Assembly: GCA_035533215.1 (NCBI GenBank)
Contig: DATLUG010000035.1
Span: 1-55,277, forward strand
Reading direction: 5' to 3'
DNA: 55,277 bases
From: DAHUZL01 sp035533215
GTDB taxonomy: Bacteria; Chloroflexota; Dormibacteria; Aeolococcales; Bog-877
This document shows positions 38,822-46,714 of the stretch, piece by piece (the first letter of the stretch is position 1; the number at the start of each line of letters is the position of its first letter). The translations under genes and the position numbers were made by a program. Below the pieces are notes generated by a model. That model worked only from the letters and a program-made list of their open reading frames with translations, did no database searches and had not been told where the DNA came from.

Positions 38822-41355
38822 GCCTCGGGGTGGCCCAGCCCTGGCTGCTGGCGCTGCTGGCTCCGCTGGCCGCGCTGGCGTTGGTCCTGCGGGCCGGGTG
38901 GCAGCGGCCCGGCCGCCACCGATGGTGGACGGTCCTCCAGGGACTGGCCGCGCTCCTCGTGGTCGTCAGCCTCGCCCAACCCCGGGTCACCCTCGGCGGC
39001 GGGACCACGGTGGTGCTGGCGCTGGACCGTTCGGCCTCAGTGGACGGCTCGATGCGGGCCCAGCAGCTGGCCTGGGTCCGGGCCGTCCGTCCGCTCTGCA
39101 CCCGCCCCTGCCGGCTGGTGCAGTTCGCCCGCCGGGTCGCGGTGCTGCCGGACTCGGCGCGGGCGCTGGCCGCGCATGTCCCGGAAGGGGCCGCGGCGAT
39201 CGGCACCCGGCTGCAGCGGGGCGTCGAGACCGCGGTCGCCCTGGCGCCGCCCGGCGGCCGGGTGATCGTGATCGGAGACGGGGTCGGGACGGCCGGCACC
39301 CTCCTCGCCGCGGCCGCGCCGGCCCGACGCCGCGGCGTCCGCGTGGACTTCGTCCCTGTCTCCGACCCCGGCCGCCGCGACGCGGCGGTCACCGCGATGG
39401 GCGCGCCGGCGGTCGTCCACGCGGGCGACCCCCTGCCGGTGCTGCTCACGGTGCGCAGCACGGTGAGCGGCAGGGCCACCCTGCAGCTGGCCCGAGACGG
39501 CGCGGTGGTCGCGTCCCAGCCGATCACGCTGCACGCGGGCGACAACCCCCTGCTGCTCGCCTTCACCGCCGTGAGCGCCGGCTGGGAGGCCTGGCGGGCC
39601 CGGGTCACCCTCCCCGGCGACGCGGTGCCGGCCAACGACACCCTCACGACGGTGACCAGGGTCGTGGCGGCTCCGCGGGTGCTGGTGGTGGGTGCCGGCG
39701 CTCGGCCCGGCCCGCGGCTGACGGGGATGCTCGCGCGCCGCGGGCTTCGGGTGGCCGCGACCACCGCCGCCCGGCTGCCCGCGTCGGCGGCGGGCTATGC
39801 CGGGGTGGATTGCGTGGTGCTCGACGACGTGCCCGCCGCCGACCTGGCCCCGGCCCGGGTCGCCGCCCTCTCGGCGGCGGTTCGGGGCGGCAGCCTGGGC
39901 CTCCTCGTCCTGGGCGGTCCGCACAGCTTCTCGGCGGGGGGATACGCCGGCACCCCGCTGCAGCGGCTCCTGCCGCTGCTGAGCCTCCTGCCCGGCAACC
40001 AGCAGCGCCGGGGGATCGCGATCGAGCTGGTCCTCGACCGCTCGGGCTCGATGACGGAGCTGGCCGGAGGGGTCTCCAAGATCGACATGGCACGGGTCGC
40101 CGCCGACGCCAGCGCCCAGTTCTCCGCCGCCCACCGCGACGACCTCGGGGTGGTCGCCTTCGATGTCGCGGCCCATGTCGTGGTGCCGATGGAGCGCGTG
40201 ACCCCGGGGGCGGCGGAGCGGCGGGTGATCGCGCGGCTGGACCAGGTCCAGGCCGGCGGCGGGACCGACCTCTACGCCGGGCTGCTCGCCGGCGCCCGCC
40301 AGCTGGAGCTGAGCCCCGCGCCCACCAAGCGGATGATCCTCATGACCGACGGCATCAGCCAGCCCGCCACCTACGCGCCGCTGCTCTCGGTGCTGCGTCG
40401 GGCGCACATCCCGGTCGCCACCGTGGCCCTCGGTCCGGACGCCGATCGGAGCCTGCTGGGCACGATCGCGAGGGCCACCGGGGGCCACGCCTATGCGACC
40501 GACAGCGCCCGCCAGCTGCCCCGGATCTTCACCCGGGAGACCAAGCTGGCCCTCCAACCGGTGACCGCGGTCGGGCCCATCCGGGTGGTCGCGGGAGGCG
40601 ACAGTCCGGTGGTCCGGTCGCTCGCCGCGCGGGCGCTCCCGCGCCTCGACGGCAACGTGGTGACCACCCTGCAGCCGGGGGCCGAGGCCGACCTGCTGGC
40701 GGCGGCGCCGGGAGGTGGGCTGGACCCGGCCCTGGCGCAGTGGCAGCTGGGGCTGGGCCGGGTGGTGGCCTGGACGCCGGGCCTCTGGACCGGCTGGGCC
40801 GGCGCCTGGTCCACACGGTCGGCTCTGTGGAACGATGCCGTGAGGTGGGCCGAGCGCGGCGCCGGCGCGACGTCCATCCTGCCCCAGGTGGTCCCCGGCT
40901 CGCCCCCTGTGCTGCGCCTCGACCTGGCCGCGGCGGGCGGGGGAGCCGCCGCCCCGCGCACGATCGCGGCCACCCTCTCCTCGGGTCGCGGGCGGGGCCA
41001 CCCGCTCCGCCTCACCGAGGTCGGGGCCGGGCTGTACCGGGCCCGGCTGGCGATGCTGGCCCCGGGCGTCTACCGCTACCAGCTCGGCGCCCGGGGCGTA
41101 GCCCAGCTGGCGGCGGCGGGCGAGGTCGCCATCCCCTACCCCGACCAGTTCCTGCCGCGGCCGGCGCGGGACACCGCCATGTTCCAGCTGGTCGCCAGGA
41201 CCGGGGGCTCGGTCCTGGCCCCGGGCCGCCCCGGGGTGCTGGCCGGCGGCGGCCGCCGCCCGCTCTGGTGGCCGCTGGCGCTGGCGGCCCTGGTCCTGTT
41301 CCTGGTCAGCGCCTTCGGGCGCCAGCTGCAGACCCCGGTGGTCGGCCGCGGCTGA
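38818..41355 (+). CDS. Large vWA-domain membrane protein
   Basis: 845-residue protein. Two N-terminal helices (residues about 7-28 and 40-55) are followed by a first vWA-like segment (VVLALDRSASVDGSM), a central glutamine-amidotransferase-like fold (RVLVVGAGARPGPRLTGML; GLLVLGGPHSFSAGGY), then a full vWA domain with intact MIDAS (AIELVLDRSGSM; GGGTDLYAGL; MTDGISQP). C-terminal beta region and a final helix (LWWPLALAALVLFLVSAFG) end it. This arrangement is that of the DUF1355-type vWA/amidotransferase-like proteins. It is the last gene of the MoxR cluster. GTG 38818 is the likely start. Its last 50 bases overlap the convergent HAD gene. Confidence 0.9.
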   Translation: MSLGVAQPWLLALLAPLAALALVLRAGWQRPGRHRWWTVLQGLAALLVVVSLAQPRVTLGGGTTVVLALDRSASVDGSMRAQQLAWVRAVRPLCTRPCRLVQFARRVAVLPDSARALAAHVPEGAAAIGTRLQRGVETAVALAPPGGRVIVIGDGVGTAGTLLAAAAPARRRGVRVDFVPVSDPGRRDAAVTAMGAPAVVHAGDPLPVLLTVRSTVSGRATLQLARDGAVVASQPITLHAGDNPLLLAFTAVSAGWEAWRARVTLPGDAVPANDTLTTVTRVVAAPRVLVVGAGARPGPRLTGMLARRGLRVAATTAARLPASAAGYAGVDCVVLDDVPAADLAPARVAALSAAVRGGSLGLLVLGGPHSFSAGGYAGTPLQRLLPLLSLLPGNQQRRGIAIELVLDRSGSMTELAGGVSKIDMARVAADASAQFSAAHRDDLGVVAFDVAAHVVVPMERVTPGAAERRVIARLDQVQAGGGTDLYAGLLAGARQLELSPAPTKRMILMTDGISQPATYAPLLSVLRRAHIPVATVALGPDADRSLLGTIARATGGHAYATDSARQLPRIFTRETKLALQPVTAVGPIRVVAGGDSPVVRSLAARALPRLDGNVVTTLQPGAEADLLAAAPGGGLDPALAQWQLGLGRVVAWTPGLWTGWAGAWSTRSALWNDAVRWAERGAGATSILPQVVPGSPPVLRLDLAAAGGGAAAPRTIAATLSSGRGRGHPLRLTEVGAGLYRARLAMLAPGVYRYQLGARGVAQLAAAGEVAIPYPDQFLPRPARDTAMFQLVARTGGSVLAPGRPGVLAGGGRRPLWWPLALAALVLFLVSAFGRQLQTPVVGRG

Positions 41356-42058
41356 GGCCGCCCGGGGAGCGAGGGCGGCCGCCCTGGGCGGCCGCCCTCG
41401 GCTGGCGGCGATCGGCCACCGCCAGCACCTCGGCCAGCGGCACCGCCTCCAGGGTCGGGAGCACGAGGTCCGCCCGATCGGCCGCCCGGGCGTCGGTGGC
41501 GGCGTGGGTGACGACGACGCAGAAGAGCCCGGCCGCGACCGCCGCGGCGACGCCGTTGGGTGAGTCCTCCACCGCCACCGCCTCCTGTGGCGCGGCCCCC
41601 AGCGCCGCGCAGGCGGCGAGGTACAGGTCGGGCGCCGGCTTGGCCGGGATCGACCCGTCGTAGCAGATCACCTGGTCGATCCGCCCCCGCAGGCCGAGCT
41701 CGTCCACGAAGGGGCCCACCCACTCCCGGCGTGAGCTGGAGGCGATGGCGGTGCCAAGGCCCCGCACGCTGGCGGCGTCGAGCCAGTCCACGACCCCCGG
41801 CATCAGTCCCCGCGACCGCACCAGCTCCTGGTAGCGACGGTGGACCAGGGCCTCGGTCCCCTCCGCCACCGCGATCCGGCTGCGGGCGCGCAGGGCGGTG
41901 GCGGGATCGAACCCGCCCGTCGTGCCGAGGCAGGTGCTCCACTCCTCGACGGTGAAGTCGCAGCCGTGAGCCCGGAACGCGTCCCGCCAGACCGCGACGT
42001 GGGTCACCTCGCTGTCGACCAGGACCCCGTCGAAGTCGAAGACCAGAGCGCGGATCAT
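41306..42058 (-). CDS. HAD-superfamily phosphatase (beta-phosphoglucomutase-like)
   Basis: 250-residue HAD hydrolase. Motif I is LVFDFDGVLVDSEVTH (nucleophile and acid/base Asp, residues 8 and 10), motif II AIASSSRREW, motif III SIPAKPAPDLYL and motif IV AVEDSPNGVAAAVAAG. The cap-domain layout (EEWSTCLGTTGG; LRARSRIAVAEGTEALVHRR) fits phosphoglycolate phosphatase/beta-phosphoglucomutase-like enzymes. The ATG at 42058 opens directly into motif I. The last 30 residues are Arg/Gly/Pro-rich and are encoded by a large palindrome and by the 3' end of the opposite gene, so they may be a by-product of stop-codon scarcity. Confidence 0.88.
   Translation of the reverse strand: MIRALVFDFDGVLVDSEVTHVAVWRDAFRAHGCDFTVEEWSTCLGTTGGFDPATALRARSRIAVAEGTEALVHRRYQELVRSRGLMPGVVDWLDAASVRGLGTAIASSSRREWVGPFVDELGLRGRIDQVICYDGSIPAKPAPDLYLAACAALGAAPQEAVAVEDSPNGVAAAVAAGLFCVVVTHAATDARAADRADLVLPTLEAVPLAEVLAVADRRQPRAAAQGGRPRSPGGLSRGRPPGSAAGARRR
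41371..41399. terminator. 29-base perfect palindrome between convergent genes
   Basis: GAGGGCGGCCGCCC-T-GGGCGGCCGCCCTC is a perfect palindrome centred on base 41385, 16 bases after the stop of the large vWA gene. It probably terminates the MoxR-cluster transcript, though it has no T-run, and it lies inside the C-terminal coding end of the HAD gene. Confidence 0.5.
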
Positions 42059-42135
42059 CGGTCCAGGATCGCAGAAGCGGGGCGGGCTCCGGTCCGCCGC
42101 CCGGCCCGGCCGTCCGTGGGGTGACTCGTGGACCG

Positions 42136-42890
42136 GTGACCACCCCCCGGGTACTGCGCCGCGATCGAGGCCGAGGGACGGCTGCTGGCGGCCGCCGCCG
42201 AGCGGGGGTCCCTCGGCGCCGCCGGGCCGACCTGTCCCGGCTGGCTGGTTCGCGAGCTCCTCCGCCACCTCGGCTTCGTCCGCAGGTGGGCGAGGCGGTG
42301 CGTTGCGGAGGCTCTCCCCGCCAGGGTCGAGGAGCCCGACGACGCGGGGATCCTGCGGGGCGGGGTCGCCGACCGGGAGCTGCGGTCCTGGCTCCGGGAG
42401 GGGCGCGAGGGGCTGGTGGCGACGCTGCGGCGGGCGCCCGCCGACCTCGAGTGCTGGACGGTCCTCGACGCGCCCTCCCCGCTCCAGTTCGGGGCCCGGC
42501 GCCGGGGCCCCGAGACGGCGATCCACCGGGCGGACCTCCAGCGGGCGGTGGGAGCCCCCACCCCGGTGGAGGCGCCATGGCCGCGGACGGGATCGACGAG
42601 CGGCTGATGGGGTACGCGGCCCGCTCCGGTCGTCCCGGCGGAGCGGCGGGAAGGACCCTCACCGTCCACGCCACCGACACCCGGGGCGACGGGACGGTCC
42701 GGGTCGGTCGGCAGGGCCGCCTCGCCGTCACCCGGGTCCGCGGGGGGCCGACACGACCCTGGCGGGGCGCGCGTCGGACCTGTACCTCACGCTCTGGAAT
42801 CGGCGCCCGCCGGGAGCGCTGGCAGTCGACGGCGACACCGATCTCCTGGCGAGCTGGCGCCGTGACATGCGGGTCCGCTGGGGCCGAGCT
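42136..42890 (+). pseudogene. Frameshifted maleylpyruvate isomerase-family (mycothiol-dependent type) gene
   Basis: Three consecutive pieces in three frames reconstruct one protein of the TIGR03083 family. Frame 2 from 42152 reads YCAAIEAEGRLLAAAAERG, PTCPGWLVRELLRHLGFV and FGARRRGPETAIHRADLQ. Frame 1 from about 42577 reads MAADGIDERLMGYAARSG and TLTVHATDTRGDGTVRVG. Frame 3 from about 42745 reads ADTTLAGRASDLYLTLWNRR and VDGDTDLLASWRRDMRVRWG. A GTG at 42136 would be the start, needing a further shift at the CCCCCC-GGG run. At least two, probably three, single-base shifts are needed and no stop follows the expected end. Two of the shifts lie at homopolymers, so sequencing error is the main alternative to true decay. 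Confidence 0.85.
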
Positions 42891-42971
42891 CGGGGCTGGT
42901 GGCCGACGCCGCGACCAGGGGCGCCGCGGCGAGTCCCACGGCGCCAACCGGCTCCTGGGCCGGCCGGGCGC

Positions 42972-43001
42972 TTGACCCCATACCTCGGTACAGGGTTTAC
43001 C
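42972..43001 (+). promoter_or_regulatory. MerR-type promoter/operator
   Basis: TTGACC (42972-42977) and a TTTACC -10-like box (42996-43001) are separated by 18 bases. The spacer is filled by an imperfect dyad ACCCCATACC-TC-GGTACAGGGT (42975-42996, 8 of 10 positions symmetric). An operator between -35 and -10 is the hallmark of MerR-family promoters. The ATG at 43010 lies 8 bases past the -10 box, so the mRNA is probably leaderless. Confidence 0.75.
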
Positions 43002-43009
43002 GTGACGGC

Positions 43010-43429
43010 ATGCGCAGCGCCGAGATGGCGGCCGAAGCCGGCGTCAACGTCCAGTCCCTTCGCTACTACGAGCGGCGGGGCCTCCTCCGCCAGCCGGCGC
43101 GTCTCGCCTCCGGCTATCGCAGCTACGCGGCGGACGATGTCCGGACGGTTCGCTTCATCCGGTGCGCCCAACGGCTCGGGTTCACGCTCACGGAGATCGG
43201 CGCGCTGCTCGAGCTGGCGGCCGGCGGGCCCGCCAGCTGCGAGGCGGCCAAGCAGATGGCGGAGGAGAAGCTGGGCCAGCTCAAAGAGAGGATGGCGACC
43301 CTCGGCACCATGGGCGAGGCACTCCAGCGGCTGGCGGCGACCTGTGACCGTCCGCGGGCTCGCCGTGACTGCCCGCTGCTCCAGGCGATCGGGGACGCCT
43401 CCGCCGCCAGCGCCGACCATGGCCGGTGA
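43010..43429 (+). CDS. MerR-family regulator with the mercury-sensing Cys triad
   Basis: 139-residue MerR protein. The winged-helix domain is AEMAAEAGVNVQSLRYYERR with GYRSYAADDVRTVRFI, then RLGFTLTEIGALLEL and a long dimer helix. Three Cys residues, 77, 112 and 121, are spaced 35 and 9 apart, exactly as Cys82, Cys117 and Cys126 of the mercury sensor MerR; the end CDRPRARRDCPLLQAI also fits. It therefore probably binds Hg(II) or a similar thiophilic metal, activating transcription. The dyad promoter just upstream suggests autoregulation. No merA, merT or merP is nearby. ATG 43010 is decided by promoter spacing and family length. Confidence 0.93.
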   Translation: MRSAEMAAEAGVNVQSLRYYERRGLLRQPARLASGYRSYAADDVRTVRFIRCAQRLGFTLTEIGALLELAAGGPASCEAAKQMAEEKLGQLKERMATLGTMGEALQRLAATCDRPRARRDCPLLQAIGDASAASADHGR

Positions 43430-43691
43430 CGGCACCAGGACCGAGGCAGTGATGCTGGAGGGGCGGCCGCATCCGGTGGGCGCGCCGGCCAGGGGGGCGG
43501 GCGTGCCGACGCTGTGCGCCCGGTGCGCCACCGACGGCGTGCACCGTACGGCTATGGTCGGCCGATCCGCCATGGTCGCGGCCGGCGGCTCGGCGATGAA
43601 GGAGCCCTCGCTGCCGCGCGGTCCTGGCGCCAGCCTTTGGGGTCGGTCCGGTGTGAGCGGTACCCACCCCGACCGCTCCAGGGGCCGCACG
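43430..43691 (+). other. Stretch after merR-like gene, no assigned gene
   Basis: 262 bases. The frame of the following thioredoxin-like protein stays open across it, back to an ATG at 43419 overlapping the merR-like stop, and would encode a low-complexity segment with one CARC motif. A TATGGT box at 43553-43558 could be an internal promoter. I could not decide whether this is part of the next protein. Confidence 0.35.
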
Positions 43692-43997
43692 GTGGGCCGT
43701 GAGGCCCGCCCGGCCCGAGGGCGGCGGACCGTCCGCGTCGTTGTGCTCCGCGTCGCGCAGTGCCCGCTCGTGGACCTCGTCCGGGCGACGGTGCGCAGCG
43801 CCGCCGCCACCGCCGGGGTCGAGGTCGTCGTCGAGGAGATCGAGGGGGCGTTCGCCTCGCCGACCCTGCTGGTGGAGGGGGTGGACGTGACCGGCGCGGT
43901 GGCGTCGGGATCCCCCGCCTGCCGTCTCGACCTGCCCACCGAAGCCCAGGTCCGCGCCGCCTTCGCGGCGCCGCCCGGACGCAGGGGCCAGAGGTGA
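43692..43997 (+). CDS. Thioredoxin-like small protein of the mercury-associated type
   Basis: About 101 residues. The pattern VRVVVLRVAQCPLVDLVRAT, helix, then FASPTLLVEGVDVTG and SPACRLDLPTEAQVRAAF follows a thioredoxin-like fold: a Cys-Pro after the first strand, a cis-Pro motif SPT with VEGVDV, and a late Cys before a C-terminal helix. Small proteins of this plan are found, as I recall, in mer and related metal clusters of Gram-positive-type bacteria. Role is presumably thiol-metal handling (inference). The start is uncertain: GTG 43692 is used, but ATG 43419, ATG 43597 or GTG 43653 are possible. Confidence 0.6.
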   Translation: MGREARPARGRRTVRVVVLRVAQCPLVDLVRATVRSAAATAGVEVVVEEIEGAFASPTLLVEGVDVTGAVASGSPACRLDLPTEAQVRAAFAAPPGRRGQR

Positions 43998-44174
43998 CAG
44001 GGCCCGCGGGCGCAGATGCCCTGGCCGGCGACGGCCCGATCCGGCGGCGGCGGTGCCCGCCACCGCGCCGTCCCCGCGACGCCGACGCCGACCGCTGCCC
44101 CCGAGCCGGCCAGAGTTGGGCGCGAGCGCTGCCGGCCCGCGCCCGGCCCGGCGGTGCCGGTGCGGAGCCCACCC

Positions 44175-44549
44175 GTGTCTGACCAGCCCGCCCGGGCGCG
44201 GCAGGATCTCGCCCGCACGCCCTTCGTCGTGTGGCTGTGGGGTGCGCCCGCCCTCATCGCGATCGGCGCCTCGGTCCTCGTGAACACCAACACCGTGTCG
44301 CTGCCCGTGGCCGGGGCCCTGTGGACGGTCGCGACCGCGTGGATCGGCCTGGGGTGCGCCATCAATGCCCGCCACTGCGGCCGCGTGCACTGCGCGATCG
44401 ACGGCGTCCTCCTTTCGCTGCTCAGTGTCGGTGGGCTGCTCAACCTGCTCGGCATCGTGTCGTTCGATTGGAATGGCTACTGGGCGGCGTTCTGGGCGAT
44501 CGTCGTCGCCAGCTTCCTGGTGGAGGTCTGCTGGAGGAGGTACATGTAG
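44175..44549 (+). CDS. Small membrane protein with CGRVHC motif
   Basis: 124-residue protein with three or four hydrophobic helices (about residues 18-38, 42-60, 70-92, 98-118). Between them lies INARHCGRVHCAIDGVLL, with two Cys and two His at the membrane surface that could bind a soft metal. Similar small proteins with NARxCGRxHC are known to me only as uncharacterised. It is the third gene in line from the mercury-type regulator, 177 bases after the thioredoxin-like gene, and may be part of the same response (inference). GTG 44175 is used; the segment before it is Arg/Pro-rich. Confidence 0.65.
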   Translation: MSDQPARARQDLARTPFVVWLWGAPALIAIGASVLVNTNTVSLPVAGALWTVATAWIGLGCAINARHCGRVHCAIDGVLLSLLSVGGLLNLLGIVSFDWNGYWAAFWAIVVASFLVEVCWRRYM

Positions 44550-45298
44550 GGCGGGGGGCGTGCGGGGGGCGTGCTGGTGGCCGTCGGCGGACAGCCGGCG
44601 AGGGCGGCTGGCCCTGGGATCTCCCCCCGCGGGTCGGAGCCCCCGGGCCCGGCGCCGGGGCTCACGGCCACGAGGTGCGGGGCGTCGCCCGCGACCCACC
44701 GGGGGTGGCCTCCCGCTCGCTGTCCCCCCCCCCCCGGGCGGCGCGAACCGTCCGCCGACGATGTCCCGGCCCTGCCGCCATCCCCGCCTCGCCTCGATCG
44801 ACGTCTGCGTCCCGGCGTGACCTGGGGTGCGGACGACCGTTCATCCCGCGGTCGCCAGCGTCACGACCCGCGCCCAGGGCGCTCGGGCCCGACGTGCCCC
44901 CGTGCTGCGGGCGCGGGGCCCGCGCATCCGAACGGGTCGCGGGCGCGCTGCCGTCGCAGCGACCTCTGGAGCCCGCCCTGGTGCTCTCCTCCACCGCGGC
45001 GACGCCGCACCCCCGGGGTCCCTCCCCACTGGGTTCGGCCCGCATCCCCGCGCGCGTTCGACGACGCCAGCGTCCCGGGGCGCGGGCACGCCGGTGGCGG
45101 ACGCCAGCTGACCGGGGTCGCCGACCTTCCCGGTCGTGACCGCACCCAGGTGGTGGACCCCGGGGGACCCGATCGACTCCAGGGTGCCGCCGGACCGGCG
45201 CCGGCCCGGGAGGCTCTGGAGTGGCGTCGACGGAAGGCGCCACCGGATGGAGGGCACGATCGGTCCCCGCGGACCCCACCGCGGCACACCACCCTGCG
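44550..45298. other. About 750 bases with no recognisable gene
   Basis: All six frames here give only Pro/Arg/Gly-rich translations with no domain. A run of 12 C lies at about 44724-44735. The flanks hold a frameshifted isomerase-family gene on one side and a broken WYL regulator on the other, so the stretch may be the remains of deleted genes. Confidence 0.5.
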
Positions 45299-45745
45299 TC
45301 AGGTCGGGGTGAACCGTCGGCGCGGGTCGATGGGGCTCATGAGGCCGACGTCATTGCCGGCCGGGTCGCGGACGACCGCGGTGCGGGCGCCGAAGAACGC
45401 ATCGTACGGCTCTTGGCGGCCGGTGTGGCCCGCAGCGGTCAGCAGCTGGTAGCGCTCGTCGACGGCCTCGCGTGAGGGAAGCGAGAAGCCGAGGACCACG
45501 GGACGGGCCTGCGGGTCCGGGGCTCGCCAGCCGCCGTGCCAGATCCTCGCCATCGGCAGGTTGTCGAGCTCGAGGATCGGACCCTTGCCGTTGTCGAGGG
45601 CGACATGGCGGGCGCCGCTCCCTGGCGGCCACTCGCCGCCATCGAAGCGGACCGCCATCCCGAGCGTCTGGTAGAAGGCCACGGCGGCGTCCATGTCGTC
45701 GACGACCAGGTTCAGCTGGGTGAACCGGGGCCTCTGGTTGCTCAC
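45299..45745 (-). CDS. VOC-family (glyoxalase/dioxygenase fold) protein
   Basis: 148-residue single-unit vicinal-oxygen-chelate protein. The pattern FTQLNLVVDDMDAAVAFYQT near residue 8, RHVALDNGKGPILELDN, VVLGFSLPSREAVDERY and AVVRDPAGNDVGLMSP is typical of glyoxalase/bleomycin-resistance-like proteins; the final DPAGNDVGL is the second half's conserved end. Metal ligands are not all obvious, so enzymatic activity is uncertain. The GTG at 45745 has AGGAG 7-8 bases upstream. It is a single gene divergent from the broken WYL regulator. Confidence 0.85.
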   Translation of the reverse strand: MSNQRPRFTQLNLVVDDMDAAVAFYQTLGMAVRFDGGEWPPGSGARHVALDNGKGPILELDNLPMARIWHGGWRAPDPQARPVVLGFSLPSREAVDERYQLLTAAGHTGRQEPYDAFFGARTAVVRDPAGNDVGLMSPIDPRRRFTPT

Positions 45746-45803
45746 GGTGGTGCTCCTGTCGACTCAGGTGGTCGGGCGATGCGCCGCGGAGCGCCCGGGA
45801 TGA

Positions 45804-46492
45804 CTGGGGGCGGCCGGCTCCGCCCTCCGCACGCTCCTCGCCGCGCTGCCCGGGGCGCAGCGCGAATCCGCTCGGACCGCGCACCGGGTCGTCAGCATCG
45901 ATCCCGCCCGGTGGGGACTTCCTGGCGACGACCCCCCCCACCTCGCCGCCGTCCGGGACGCCATCGTGCCGGCCACCGCCTCCGCCTGCACTATGCGCGA
46001 CCCGGAGCCGCCCTCCGTGAGCGGCTGGTCGACCCCCTCGGGCTGGTGGCCAAGGCGGGCGTCTGGTACCTGTTGGCCCGGGAGGGCGAGGCGACCAAGA
46101 CCTTCCGAGTCTCCCGCGGAGCGGAGGTCTCGGACACCGGGACCCCGGTCACCCGGCCGAGGGGGTTCGATCTGGACCAGGCCTGGGCAGCCGCCCGGGC
46201 GGCGTGGGGGGCGGAACGCATCGCCTGCCGAGTCCGTATCCGGGCGGACCCCGCCTTCGTCCCCATCCGCCGCGGCACCGTCGCCGGCATCGAGCCGGAC
46301 CCTAACGCTCGGCCGGACTCCAGCGGCTGGGCCACCTTCACGGCCCGGTTCGCGACTCCGCCCGCGGCGGGAGGGGTGCTGGCCGGCTTCGGCGCCGCGG
46401 TTGACGTCGTCGAGCCGGAGGCGGTGCGGACGGTCCTCGGCCGACTCGGCGCCGAGCTCACGCGACCCTACGGGACGCGGGGCGTCCCCTGA
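45804..46492 (+). pseudogene. Truncated and frameshifted WYL-domain (YafY-type) regulator
   Basis: Frame 3 from 45804 reads ALRTLLAALPGAQRESARTA then RVVSIDPARWGLPGD and HLAAVRDAIV, the middle of a YafY-type regulator. At about 45966-45975 the homology moves to frame 2: AGHRLRLHYARPG, RLVDPLGLVAKAGVWYLLAR, the WYL core, to the normal C-terminus at 46492. One base shift joins the halves. The N-terminal helix-turn-helix is absent: an in-frame stop stands at 45801, and the divergent VOC gene begins just upstream. The gene is therefore both 5'-deleted and frameshifted, unless the assembly is wrong. Confidence 0.85.
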
Positions 46493-46714
46493 CGTCGGCA
46501 CCTCCCGACCCCACGGCCCCCTGCCGGGGGTGGGCCCGGGGTGCAGGGTGCGAGGGCCCGCCGGGAGCCCGACCGCGGGCCCGACCGCAGCCCTCTCCTC
46601 GGGCGGCGGCGTGACGGTCCCGTTCGCGGTGGTGAGGCCGTGGACGCGCTCTGTCCCTCGCCACGGGAGACCGGCGGGTGGGCGGCGACGGGGGAGGCGG
46701 GTCACCGGCCACGC

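Noticed and set aside
43419..43997. A single 192-residue protein overlapping the merR-like stop
   Set aside because: The frame stays open far upstream through coding DNA of other frames, and the extra N-terminal part is low-complexity; only the C-terminal thioredoxin-like portion is supported.
44724..44735. Phase-variable C tract
   Set aside because: The run lies in DNA without a supported gene or promoter, so there is nothing visible for it to switch; noted only as a curiosity.
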